A stretch of 64,000 bases of DNA from Bradyrhizobium sp. OK095 (lineage in GTDB: Bacteria > Pseudomonadota > Alphaproteobacteria > Rhizobiales > Xanthobacteraceae), in the NCBI RefSeq assembly GCF_900109945.1, contig NZ_FOBX01000004.1:62001-126000 (forward strand), given 5' to 3'. Made by a program: the position numbers and the translations under genes. Shown piece after piece: positions 27,161 to 35,549 of this stretch. The notes beneath the pieces were generated by a model. It saw only the letters and a list, made by a program, of their open reading frames with translations. It ran no database searches and was not told the origin of the DNA. Position 1 is the stretch's first letter, and every line of letters begins with the position of its first letter.

Positions 27161-28483
27161 TCACCCCGTCACGATCTCATCCGCATCAGTGCCCGCCCCC
27201 GGCTCCACCGGCATCGGCACCGTCTCATATACCTTCGGCAAATTCACCGGCTTATACCCCGGCTCTACCGCCATCCGCCTCACGACGCTCTCATGTACAT
27301 GCGCGCCCTCGGGGATGAATCGCGGCTCGCAGCAGGGGATGTACCAGCCCCAAAACACCTTCCGCTCCGGCCATTCCTTGTAGGTCGCGCGCTTCGGCAC
27401 GCACTCCAGCACGCGCCAGGCCGCACTCATCGAATTGTGCAGCTCGCCGACCTTGCCGGTGTATTCAGGCGGAACATATTTGAACGGCGAGTTCTTGCGC
27501 TGGATGCCCCAGGCGAGCTGGTTCACGGTGCGCTTGTTGAAGTTCAGCCCCGCCTTCGCCGCCTCCTCGATCATCCAGATCAGCGGATATTTGGACTCAC
27601 CGCTCTCGGCCTCGGGATAGCCGCCGCCGACGTCGCAATGAACGCCTGAGAACCACACCTGCAAAATGTCCTGCGGCACTTTCTTCTCGTCGGGCACGTA
27701 GCGATGGCTCCAGTATTCCTGCGGCTCCACATACTCTTTCAGGCGGAACATGCAGCGCCGCTCGTCGATCGCGATCGCCTGGCGAAAGATGTTCACGCTC
27801 GGATTACGCAGCGTGAAGGCGAGTTCTTCCAGGCTGAAGACGAGGAAGAAGACGTCGCGCCGCGGCACGATCACGCTCGCCACCGTGTCCCAGACGCCGA
27901 TGAAATGGATGGTCGGCCAGCGCGTCGAGGTGATCCGCGCGAACTGCGCGGCAAGGTCGAATGCGTCCTTCGGCAGCGGCCCGTCCTCGTCGGTGGAGAT
28001 GTCCTTGAGGTCTTCGATGTCGTTGCCGTGTCCGGTGCCGGAATATTGCTTGTAGGCGACGAGGCCCGAGCCTGCGAGGTTCGCCTGCTCCGGCGAGATC
28101 AGGCCGATTTTGTGGATCAGCCCCGCCAGCACGCGAACTGTGTAGGCACCGCGCGAAAAACCGAACAGATAGATGCGGTCGCCGGGCGCGTAATGCTCGA
28201 CCAGGAAGCAATAGGCCGAGAGCACATTGTCATCGAGCCCGTAGCCGGTGGCGAGCCCCAGCACCAGATTGACGTTGGCCTTGAGCCGGTGCCACGTCGA
28301 CGGCTCCGTCACCGTGCCGACGCCGGGATCGTAAAACACCATCTGCCGCGGCTGCGTCTTGTCGGTCTTGCGCAGGCAGCGATAGAGCTTCAGGACGTTG
28401 GAGATATTTTCCGAGATCTCGTTGCCGGTGCCGTCACAGCAGATGACAAGGTTTTTCGGTTCGGTTTTGTGGCCGTGATCCAC
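27161..28483 (-). CDS. DUF2235-family alpha/beta hydrolase
   Basis: 440 residues. N-terminal NLVICCDGTGNEISEN and the nucleophile elbow LFGFSRGAYTVRVLAG (Ser110 in G-x-S-x-G) are diagnostic of DUF2235, a family that includes type VI secretion phospholipase effectors of the Tle1 type. FIGVWDTVASV and WFSGVHCDVGGGYPE supply the probable Asp and His. No signal peptide and no T6SS genes nearby, so a housekeeping or defensive lipase role is equally open. Start ATG 28483. Flanked by repeats on both sides. Confidence 0.87.
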   Translation of the reverse strand: MDHGHKTEPKNLVICCDGTGNEISENISNVLKLYRCLRKTDKTQPRQMVFYDPGVGTVTEPSTWHRLKANVNLVLGLATGYGLDDNVLSAYCFLVEHYAPGDRIYLFGFSRGAYTVRVLAGLIHKIGLISPEQANLAGSGLVAYKQYSGTGHGNDIEDLKDISTDEDGPLPKDAFDLAAQFARITSTRWPTIHFIGVWDTVASVIVPRRDVFFLVFSLEELAFTLRNPSVNIFRQAIAIDERRCMFRLKEYVEPQEYWSHRYVPDEKKVPQDILQVWFSGVHCDVGGGYPEAESGESKYPLIWMIEEAAKAGLNFNKRTVNQLAWGIQRKNSPFKYVPPEYTGKVGELHNSMSAAWRVLECVPKRATYKEWPERKVFWGWYIPCCEPRFIPEGAHVHESVVRRMAVEPGYKPVNLPKVYETVPMPVEPGAGTDADEIVTG

Positions 28484-28557
28484 GGTATGCCCCTCCCGGT
28501 GATGCTACCGGTGCGAGTATAGCGCAAAAGCGCGACGGGGAGGAGACGATGGTGGTC

Positions 28558-28735
28558 TTACCCTCTCCCCCTTGTGGGAGAGGGTGGATCAATCGCGCAA
28601 GGCGCGATTGAGACGGGTGAGGGGTCTCTCTCCGCGGGTGACTCTCGCGCGTAGAATTCCCGGAGAGAGACCCCTCATCCGCCTTGCCGTTGGCAAGGCA
28701 CCTTCTCCCACAAGGGGAGAAGGGAAGGTGCCTCG
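28558..28735. repeat. Palindromic repeat pair (family A)
   Basis: CCCTCTCCCCCTTGTGGGAGAGGG followed by GACGGGTGAGGGG, then in inverse GACCCCTCATCCG and CTTCTCCCACAAGGGGAGAAGG (28,704-28,726). Inner pairs AATCGCGCAAGGCGCGATT and CGCGGGTGACTCTCGCGC-like arms are present. Same architecture as the copies at 27,000 and 36,810. Confidence 0.85.
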
Positions 28736-28745
28736 CCTCCGCCCC

Positions 28746-28880
28746 CTACTTCTTCTTCCCCGCGCCGATCTCCGGCTGCCAGGCGGCGTCCTTGCGGCTC
28801 GGTGCCGCGGCGGTCGCCTTGATCTTGTCCTTCTTCGGCTTCTTGGTCTCGCGGTTGCTGCGTTGCTGTCCCTTGGCCAT
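28746..28880 (-). CDS. Very small basic protein
   Basis: 44 residues, MAKGQQRSNRETKKPKKDK followed by IKATAAAPSRKDAAWQPE and a GKKK end. About a quarter of residues are Lys or Arg. ATG 28880 has a good GAGGAG ribosome-binding site 9-10 bases upstream. I recall similar MAKGQQRSN-starting proteins in rhizobia but know no function; nucleic-acid binding is a guess from composition. It lies inside a repeat-rich segment, yet the ribosome-binding site and lack of repeat sequence support a real gene. Confidence 0.65.
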   Translation of the reverse strand: MAKGQQRSNRETKKPKKDKIKATAAAPSRKDAAWQPEIGAGKKK

Positions 28881-29236
28881 GATGTCCGTCTCCTCTGGGG
28901 TTCGAATTCGTCCGGTTGCGAGATTGGCGCTGCCATGTGCGCGGGTCGCGGCGACGAGATGGGGCACGCGGTGCCACGCACACGGAGACACGAAAGGTGC
29001 AGCGCGATAGACCTGCGGCAATTGCGTGAGTTGCGCTGACGTGATCGAGCCTACGCCTGCCCCACGCCCAAGGCGAGGAATAAAACGCGAGGCCAAAAAC
29101 GCCGCGCGCGCGCTGCTTGCGGTCGTCCGTGCACGCGGGCCGCGGGGGCGATAGTGCTGGCAATTGCCATGCAACACGTGCATGGTCGCCGCTGTCGGCG
29201 TCGGTTGGGGCCCCTCTTTGCGAAAGGCAGGCGCGC
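28881..29236. promoter_or_regulatory. 356-base intergenic region with a CCATGCA dyad
   Basis: No protein is convincing. CCATGCA-N5-TGCATGG (29167-29185) is a perfect inverted repeat about 50 bases before the next gene and could be an operator. Otherwise nothing is seen apart from the divergent promoter space expected here. Confidence 0.4.
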
Positions 29237-29503
29237 ATGACCATCCGCTCGCGGCACGAAACCGTGACATTCAAGCATCCGTTCCACCTCCGTGGCATCA
29301 CGCGCGAATTGCCGGCGGGCGCCTATGATGTCGTCACCGACGAGGAGACGATCGATGGCCTGTCGTTCGAGGTCTGGCGCCGCGTCGCCACCCTGATCAC
29401 CGTTCCGGCCGAAGGCATGCGCGGCACCACCGAGCGTCTGTCGATCGGCTCTGTCGATCTTGCGGATGCGCGGACCACCGATGCGAGCGCCGCCCATGAC
29501 TGA
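29237..29503 (+). CDS. Small conserved protein of unknown function
   Basis: 88 residues. MTIRSRHETVTFKHPFHLRG, then LPAGAYDVVTDEETIDGLSF and WRRVATLITVP: a compact beta-rich protein seen in rhizobia as a hypothetical. Start ATG 29237 is chosen over longer in-frame starts because the sequence before it is low-complexity and the AAGGCAG upstream can act as ribosome-binding site. The stop overlaps the following ATG by 8 bases, indicating coupling. Confidence 0.75.
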   Translation: MTIRSRHETVTFKHPFHLRGITRELPAGAYDVVTDEETIDGLSFEVWRRVATLITVPAEGMRGTTERLSIGSVDLADARTTDASAAHD

Positions 29504-29795
29504 CATCCCGGTCGATCTCGACAAGCATCGCGGCATGGCCGCCCAAAAGGCGACCGATCTGCGCCGCGCGCTGGCCGACGTCGAGGCCCAGGTCAGGGAG
29601 CTGCGCGAGCGCGAGTCCGAGCTCGAAACCCGCATGATGACGGTGCCCGCGATGTCGTGGCCGGAGGCCGCGGTCAAGGCGCGCCATCTGCTCAATCTCT
29701 ACGCCGCGAGCCTGCCCACTGAGGACACCCGCCACCGCGCGCTGGTGACGGCACTGTTCGACGATTTTGTAAGGCTCTCGGCTGAGGAAAGCTGA
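29496..29795 (+). CDS. Small coiled-coil protein
   Basis: 99 residues. MTDIPVDLDKHRGMAAQKAT is followed by a strongly predicted helix (DLRRALADVEAQVRELRERE-type heptads) likely to form a coiled coil, then a helical end LVTALFDDFVRL. ATG 29496 overlaps the preceding stop (ATGACTGA), so the pair is probably co-translated. Function not recognised; the two proteins may interact. Confidence 0.75.
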   Translation: MTDIPVDLDKHRGMAAQKATDLRRALADVEAQVRELRERESELETRMMTVPAMSWPEAAVKARHLLNLYAASLPTEDTRHRALVTALFDDFVRLSAEES

Positions 29796-29825
29796 GGCAG
29801 CCAGCGCTGCGCGCTACGGCGACGG

Positions 29826-29875
29826 TGTGCTCCCTCGCCCCGCGCTTGCGGGGAGAGGGTTGGGGTGAGGGGCCT
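29826..29875. repeat. Single palindromic unit (family A)
   Basis: CTCGCCCCGCGCTTGCGGGGAGAG followed by GGTTGGGGTGAGGGGCC, a half of the paired element seen at 25,708 and 36,810. Located between two small plus-strand genes. Confidence 0.75.
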
Positions 29876-29920
29876 GTCCGCGGAGGCAGTGCCAATGAGA
29901 CGCGCGTAAAGGAATAACCC

Positions 29921-30199
29921 ATGACGCTCACCAGCGGCCGCTTCGTCGGCCACGAACAGGACCGCGGCATCGTCCAGTTCTCGATGCAGGACGGCGAGAA
30001 GGAGATCGCCTGCGCGATCTCGACCTCCGCCCTGGACGACCTCGAACGCGGCCCGCGCGCGCGGCCGAGCGAGCGCGAGGACCAGTTCATGCGCCTACGC
30101 GAGCGCATCGAAGCCTGCGTGGAACGCAAATATCAGGCAACGGAGTTCGAGGGGACCCCGCCGGGGATCGTGCTGCGGAGCATTGATTTTCGGGGGTAG
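29921..30199 (+). CDS. DUF1488-family protein
   Basis: 92 residues: RGIVQFSMQDGEKEIACAIS, then STSALDDL and FMRLRERIEACVERKY. This matches the small DUF1488 family of alphaproteobacteria. Function unknown. Start ATG 29921, with AAGGAATAA upstream. Last gene before the low-GC NTPase gene, which converges on it with a gap of 118 bases. Confidence 0.8.
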   Translation: MTLTSGRFVGHEQDRGIVQFSMQDGEKEIACAISTSALDDLERGPRARPSEREDQFMRLRERIEACVERKYQATEFEGTPPGIVLRSIDFRG

Positions 30200-30317
30200 G
30201 GAGAGGGCGGGATCTCAGCGCGTAAGTCGACCACCGAACTGATATCGCCTAGCCTCCGAAGCGGCTTGTTTTTCTCGCGCTCTTAGTTTCTGCGTCACCT
30301 TCTGCCGCGTTTTGACG

Positions 30318-33300
30318 TCACTGCTTCAAGGTCTTCAGCCTCGCGCGCGCAGGCCCCTTCTTGCCCCGTTTCTTCAGATCTGCTTTTGAAGGTGTTGCGG
30401 CTGGCGCCTTTTTGGCCCCCAGCGTGCGTGAACCCGGTTTCGCGATCGCTTTGATTGTTGCCAGCTTCCTTCTCTTGTTTTGCTTCTTGGCTCGCTTCTT
30501 CGCGGCCGTTTTTGCGGATTTGGCCCCAACTGGTACGGACACATCGAGCACGGCGACACGCAACTTCGATCGACGTTGTCCACTAATAAGGTTCTCTAGC
30601 CGTTGCTTCAACTCCTCTGGGGATCGCGGTGGCGGGGTTCCTAAGAGGCGCGGTATTCTTCCCTTACGATTGGTGCCGTACCAAAAAATCGCATAAATGC
30701 CGTATCCGCTTGCGTCGGGATCTCTGGTGTAAAATCGATCCAGCTGATCGTTGTGTGCTGTCCACAAGTCTGGATGTGTATCGCGCTTTAGTTCAAGAAT
30801 CACCTTAAGACCCGGAAGTCCGATTACAATGTCGGATCGTTTATCCGCAACCATATGGCCTTCAGGTTCTACGGAGATCTTGAGCGGGTATAATCGATGT
30901 CGAATCAGTTCTAGCAAGACGTCGCGAGCGCTTTCCTCGCTCTTCTGAACGGTAACGTGACCATGGCTGTCTTCGTTCCAGAATTGCTTAAAGCCATCGC
31001 TATTAGCTGTGCCGAAGCGAGATCCAATCTCTTGCATGTGCTCGATCACTAGAGCCAACAGATCTTCTATATTTGCAGGCGCCTCATTCGAAATTGCCGC
31101 GATCGCTTCGGCCCAAGTGGGTTGGCGATAGTTCATCTCGCGGGAACGAGATCGTTGATTAGCCAGAGCGTGCTTGATGTCGTCGAGATATGTCGACAAA
31201 TCGGGATGCGATGCCAACTTGAACAAAAAGTCGCTTCCGGCCCCGCTTGCGTCAGCTGAGAGTGCGGCTAGAAGATTGCGAACTAGCTCTGCGGCGTCCC
31301 AAGCGTTTCTATCGCCCGACCATCCACCCCTCGGGTGATATGTATTTGGAAAGTGCTTCGCAATAAGCTGGACGAAAATATAGAGCTGTCGCGGTTCTAT
31401 CGGACTGGTCTGACGGGGGTTATTGTTGCTTCTACCATAGCTCGACAATGCCTGAATATCCCATGTCACCTCTGGAGAGGCATTGGCGATCTCAATCAGC
31501 GAATGCTCGAAAGAATTCGGCTCAACAATAAAGCCGGCGACGATCCAAAGACGCTTCTGCTGCTCACCCAGCTTGGATGGCTGATCGCTTAGCACGACTT
31601 TTGCGATAGCCGACAACTCTGCTGAAGTCTCGCTCGCGAGGGCATTCTGAAGGAATTGCTCCAGCTTTTGACGAGGAGAATTTGGAAATTCGTTCGCGAG
31701 TTCGAGCGCGATAGCGGGTCGATCATCGGCGAAAATTTCGTTATGAAAGAGCTCGCTGATGCCTAGTGAAAAATCGGACTCCTTCCTGAGCGCTTGCTTG
31801 GCCATGTTGAGGTAAATCGACTTCGCGGTTTCCCTTCGATCTCGAGCAAACGTGGTGGCCCAGTCATGAACATCGTTTGAGATCGTGTTTGCGGAACTCT
31901 TTGATTGTGTGGTCAGTATGCTCTGTAGAGCCATCAGCGATGCGATTGTCTGGGCGGAGAAGCCAAGCAAAGAGGGAGATTCCAGCCAAAGTTCATCCAT
32001 GCCGGCGAGGTAAGCGTACCAAGCATAGGGATAAGAGTTGTTCTTCTCTGCAGATGAAATCTCTTCAAGCGTTGGCAAAATAGCCTTCTTCAAGAAAGTT
32101 TTCATGCCACCGAGAAGCTTTGCTGCGTTTTCGTTGCCTAGCTCGAATTCGAGCCTTTCCCTTGGAGGTTTGGCAGCGTCAACATCTAGGAACAATCCGT
32201 AATACACTTGCGCAGCCCAGATCATCCATCCGTTATGCGTTCCGTCCTCAATCTGCGGCAAATCCCTCTTGAATTGCTCAAGGTTTTTAAGCCTTCCCGC
32301 GGCTCGCTTCTGCTCCTCCTTGCTGACTCTCGCGGCGTCCTTCTGCCTCCATTGGTTCACCGAACATGTGCAGAGACGAGTGCGGATTTCAATCAATTCA
32401 GGCGCGCGGTCGCCCAGGTTATATAATGCCTCGAAAATTTCCACGGTGTTGGCTGAATCGGCAAAACTCCACAAGAGCGCAAGTTCGTAAGTGAACGTCA
32501 GTTTGAAGCCGGAAAGCGTGTGCCCCTCAAGTAGCTCGAGCGCCCAGCGTAGCGGCAGATCACTGAAAATGAACGGGAGCCACGCATTTAGACTAGAAGT
32601 GAATTCAAACCAATTCGCGCCAACGGCTTGACTTTCGATCGAAGCGTAAAAGATTCCTCTGATCAGGTGTGGGGAATTGACTAGGGCTGCCTTAATCCGC
32701 TCGCTCCCTCGACCAGAAATTTGAGGATCGAGTGATTGAAGTAATTTGAGCCATTGCCATAACTGCAGCGAGGTTATTTCCCCTGATCGCTCCTGGATTG
32801 TGCGGACCATAAGAATTTCGATAAGGCTTCTTATCTCCCTTGCGTTGCTATCTTTACCTGAATGAGCGGTCTCATTGGAGAAATGACGCGCGAGCGGAGC
32901 GTCCGCTAGCGCGTCCAATACGGTCGAGGCGTCTTGTATCGGCAGCGTCTTCGCCAAGTTCCATAGCAATCCGAGTAAGATTTCTTGGTCGCAGTCCGCG
33001 ATCGATTCCGCGAGCGCAACTATGTCCTTCGGGTGAAAGTGTTCCGTGTAGAGCGTTGATATGATGTCTGCTCGGAGTCGGAGTTCGTCTGAACTATCTC
33101 CAAGCTTGCGATAGAAGTTGGCAATCGCTTTGGTCGTCGTACCTCCCAGTCGAGTGGCTGCACTTAGCGCTCGGTGTTTCAACCCATATGGCGAGACGCT
33201 GTCTGACAGGAGCGACAAAAGCGCGGACCGGAGCTCCAACAATGGAGGGTTGACGCGTAGTGCGTCGAGGATGAGTGCTTTGAAACCGAACGGTGAGTCT

Positions 33301-34586
33301 GAGTCCCTCAACGATACGGCCAACGAAGAAGCCATGTCGGGCATGCTTAACGCCGCGAGGGCGGCGCTGGCCCTGCGCTCTTCGCGAAAAAGGGAGTCAT
33401 TGTAAGGCCGGAACTGGGGATCCTCTTTTGCCAGTCCCTTCAGTGCACTGAGCAATCTTTTGCGGTTCGAGTAGGGGAGGTCAGGCGCGTCACCGTAGAT
33501 CAGCACGCCAAATGGGTCAGCATCGATCAGTGACGAAGCATGTTCTGGCAATGCATGTACGAGCCAGGCATGTAAGCCCCTTAACTCCGGGGTCGGCACC
33601 CCCTCTGTGCCGATCAGTGCTCGAACCCTACTTAGTGGCAACCCAGCCCTGACTTTCTCTGCAAGCCAATGGGCAGCAACGTACTCAGCATTCATTCTGT
33701 GAAAGTATTCGACAGTTTCGTTGCCGGAAGCTCGAAAAGCCCGGCGTCCGAGTGCTGCTAACACCAACTCGGGCTTTGAGAACGGGATGGAGCGATAGCT
33801 CGGGAATTGAGGGTCGGTTTCGGAATTGAGAAGGCTTATACCGCTAACATCACTTATCAAACGCAGGGCGTATGCGGCGCCCGCTGGCGCTCGAACTTCG
33901 TGAACCTCATATTGTCCTTCGCCGTCTCGGCTTCGTCGCGTGTTGTGCTCACGCAGTAGCAAATCGGTAGTCGTCGCAAATAGCTCAGCTTTCGTCTTGG
34001 GCCAATGCTTCTTGCGCACCGCCTCAACGAGCATGATTAGATTTTGGGGGTTTAAGAGTAAGTCGGCCAAGTCTCTCGCGGCCGCTTCGGCCAGGAAATC
34101 GACTGGATCACTGATGCCGTGCCGCTGGAGTAGAATTTGTTGCTCAGTGCTTGTGAGAGCTTGCAACGACAGCACGACGTGTCCGCCGGACGCAGAAAAG
34201 ATAGGATGGAAAGCTGCAAGATCGGTTCCTCCGAGCCAATCATGTTCTCGGCAGGCCAGACGGATTTTTCGAGGGCGTGCAGCAATCAGCTTTTGCACAA
34301 TCAGGTCAATAGTGGCCGAGTCGTTACGGCCAGCTCGTCTTTCATCTAGTGCATCAATGAATAGGATCGCGCCTGGATCAAAGCTCGGAGTGTTCAGAAA
34401 AGTCCTAGTTGAATATAGCTTGGTGCCTGCTGTTAGAGCGCTTTGTTCAAACAGATGGGACTTCCCGCTACCAGGGTCACCTACTAGGACGATGTTTGGG
34501 AAGCTCTCAAATTCTGAAAAAAGTCTGCCCTTAGGTTCGCTCTCATTTGGTATCGGATCAATCTGACGAACAAAGCGATCGGACAT
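30318..34586 (-). CDS. NACHT-like NTPase with helical repeats and C-terminal PD-(D/E)XK-type nuclease
   Basis: 1422 residues. Walker A GDPGSGKS is at 36-43 and Walker B ILFIDALDE at 74-82, with the D-A-L-D-E spacing characteristic of NACHT/STAND ATPases. IRLACREHDW follows as a sensor-1-like strand, and LLNPQNLIMLVEAV resembles the post-NTPase helical part. About 350-1230 is long and alpha-helical, HEAT/TPR-like, the usual sensor region. Near 1252-1267, SDIVIG and VILELKRD give Asp...Glu-x-Lys, then DQLDRFY and IYAIFWYG, a PD-(D/E)XK nuclease pattern. The last ~69 residues are Lys/Ala/Arg-rich. Base composition is visibly AT-richer than the neighbours, indicating transfer. Probable antiphage defence protein; restriction-associated ATPase is the alternative. 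Confidence 0.85.
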   Translation of the reverse strand: MSDRFVRQIDPIPNESEPKGRLFSEFESFPNIVLVGDPGSGKSHLFEQSALTAGTKLYSTRTFLNTPSFDPGAILFIDALDERRAGRNDSATIDLIVQKLIAARPRKIRLACREHDWLGGTDLAAFHPIFSASGGHVVLSLQALTSTEQQILLQRHGISDPVDFLAEAAARDLADLLLNPQNLIMLVEAVRKKHWPKTKAELFATTTDLLLREHNTRRSRDGEGQYEVHEVRAPAGAAYALRLISDVSGISLLNSETDPQFPSYRSIPFSKPELVLAALGRRAFRASGNETVEYFHRMNAEYVAAHWLAEKVRAGLPLSRVRALIGTEGVPTPELRGLHAWLVHALPEHASSLIDADPFGVLIYGDAPDLPYSNRKRLLSALKGLAKEDPQFRPYNDSLFREERRASAALAALSMPDMASSLAVSLRDSDSPFGFKALILDALRVNPPLLELRSALLSLLSDSVSPYGLKHRALSAATRLGGTTTKAIANFYRKLGDSSDELRLRADIISTLYTEHFHPKDIVALAESIADCDQEILLGLLWNLAKTLPIQDASTVLDALADAPLARHFSNETAHSGKDSNAREIRSLIEILMVRTIQERSGEITSLQLWQWLKLLQSLDPQISGRGSERIKAALVNSPHLIRGIFYASIESQAVGANWFEFTSSLNAWLPFIFSDLPLRWALELLEGHTLSGFKLTFTYELALLWSFADSANTVEIFEALYNLGDRAPELIEIRTRLCTCSVNQWRQKDAARVSKEEQKRAAGRLKNLEQFKRDLPQIEDGTHNGWMIWAAQVYYGLFLDVDAAKPPRERLEFELGNENAAKLLGGMKTFLKKAILPTLEEISSAEKNNSYPYAWYAYLAGMDELWLESPSLLGFSAQTIASLMALQSILTTQSKSSANTISNDVHDWATTFARDRRETAKSIYLNMAKQALRKESDFSLGISELFHNEIFADDRPAIALELANEFPNSPRQKLEQFLQNALASETSAELSAIAKVVLSDQPSKLGEQQKRLWIVAGFIVEPNSFEHSLIEIANASPEVTWDIQALSSYGRSNNNPRQTSPIEPRQLYIFVQLIAKHFPNTYHPRGGWSGDRNAWDAAELVRNLLAALSADASGAGSDFLFKLASHPDLSTYLDDIKHALANQRSRSREMNYRQPTWAEAIAAISNEAPANIEDLLALVIEHMQEIGSRFGTANSDGFKQFWNEDSHGHVTVQKSEESARDVLLELIRHRLYPLKISVEPEGHMVADKRSDIVIGLPGLKVILELKRDTHPDLWTAHNDQLDRFYTRDPDASGYGIYAIFWYGTNRKGRIPRLLGTPPPRSPEELKQRLENLISGQRRSKLRVAVLDVSVPVGAKSAKTAAKKRAKKQNKRRKLATIKAIAKPGSRTLGAKKAPAATPSKADLKKRGKKGPARARLKTLKQ

Positions 34587-34712
34587 CTGGAGGGCCCTGC
34601 GAGCATACCGTGAGATTAAGGGCTAGAGCGCTAGCATTGACAACTCATGGTAGCTTTGCTCCGGGTGAAATCCCCGACTCTCGCGGTCTCTATCAGTCGA
34701 ACCGGTATCAGA

Positions 34713-34752
34713 TGCCCCCAAACAAAAACGGCCGGATCTTTCGATCCGGCCG
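34713..34752 (-). terminator. Intrinsic terminator of rpmB
   Basis: CGGCCGGATC (34729-34738) pairs with GATCCGGCCG (34743-34752), a 10-bp stem with a TTTC loop. Read on the minus strand it is followed by TTTTTGTTTGGGGG. It is placed after the rpmB stop and before the start of the NTPase gene, so that gene would need its own promoter. Confidence 0.85.
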
Positions 34753-34819
34753 CAACAAAACTCTGCTTGGCTAAACCTACGTCACGCGACGCAAGCCTCC
34801 GCCCAATTCGAAAATTCGC

Positions 34820-35131
34820 TTAGCTGGCCTTCTTCGCCGGCGCGGGCGTCGGGCCGACCTTCTTCTGGATGGCGCGCTTGAGATCGAGGGCGCGCGGCGA
34901 CAGGACGTCGGCCTTGGCCTTGATCAGGAAGGCGTCGAGGCCGCCATTGTGGTCGACGCTCTTCACCGCGTTGGTGGAGACGCGCAGGCGCACGTTGCGC
35001 TCGAGGGCTTCGCTGATGAACGTCACGTTGACGAGGTTCGGCAGGAAGCGGCGCTTGGTCTTGATGTTGGAGTGGCTGACCTTGTGGCCGACCTGGGGAC
35101 CCTTGGCGGTCAGTTCGCAGCGGCGAGACAT
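34820..35131 (-). CDS. rpmB: 50S ribosomal protein L28
   Basis: 103 residues. [38 protein letters not shown] and [19 protein letters not shown] are the canonical alphaproteobacterial L28 sequence, with the usual Lys/Pro/Ala C-terminal tail. ATG 35131 has GAGGA 9 bases upstream; the frame is open further 5' but is not L28. Single gene with its own terminator. Confidence 0.97.
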   Translation of the reverse strand: MSRRCELTAKGPQVGHKVSHSNIKTKRRFLPNLVNVTFISEALERNVRLRVSTNAVKSVDHNGGLDAFLIKAKADVLSPRALDLKRAIQKKVGPTPAPAKKAS

Positions 35132-35549
35132 GGTAGAAATCCTCTTCTGTCCCCCAACGATTTGCGGCCGCCATTCTGGGCGCCACGGGGGCAAATTCTT
35201 TCGTCCTTGCAGGGAGCGGGCGGACGTATAGGGGGGAAGCGGCGGGACGTCAAGGTTTTGGGGCGTCTGGGCCGCGGGTTTCGTGCCCCACGACAGGTGT
35301 CATCACCCGCCCCAGTGCGCAAGTGCGCACAAGGCGGGGCATGACGGCCGAGAGGGCTGAGAGGTGCGCGCTCCTGACGCGCCCCCCGATCACCAAAACG
35401 GCAATGTTTAAAGCCCCTTACCATCACATAAAGGGCGTATTCACCCCCGAAAAGTCCGGTGAGTTCCGTAAGCCCCCGTGCGCGGATACATTGTCTGCCG
35501 CGGGTTTTGGCTTAAATAACAACCGTTCGCGCCCCGATTGGACTGTTTC
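35132..35549. other. Divergent intergenic region rpmB / DUF3108
   Basis: 418 bases. GTGCGCA-AG-TGCGCAC (35315-35330) is a perfect dyad inside GC-rich sequence starting CATCACCCGCCCC and ending GGCGGGGCATGAC, probably a repeat element. Just upstream of the DUF3108 gene the sequence becomes AT-richer (TTTTGGCTTAAATAAC, 35501-35520), a likely promoter area. No gene is seen. Confidence 0.45.

Noticed and set aside
25708..29875. CRISPR array
   Set aside because: The repeats are paired inverted palindromes at irregular spacing with no unique spacers of even length and no cas genes.
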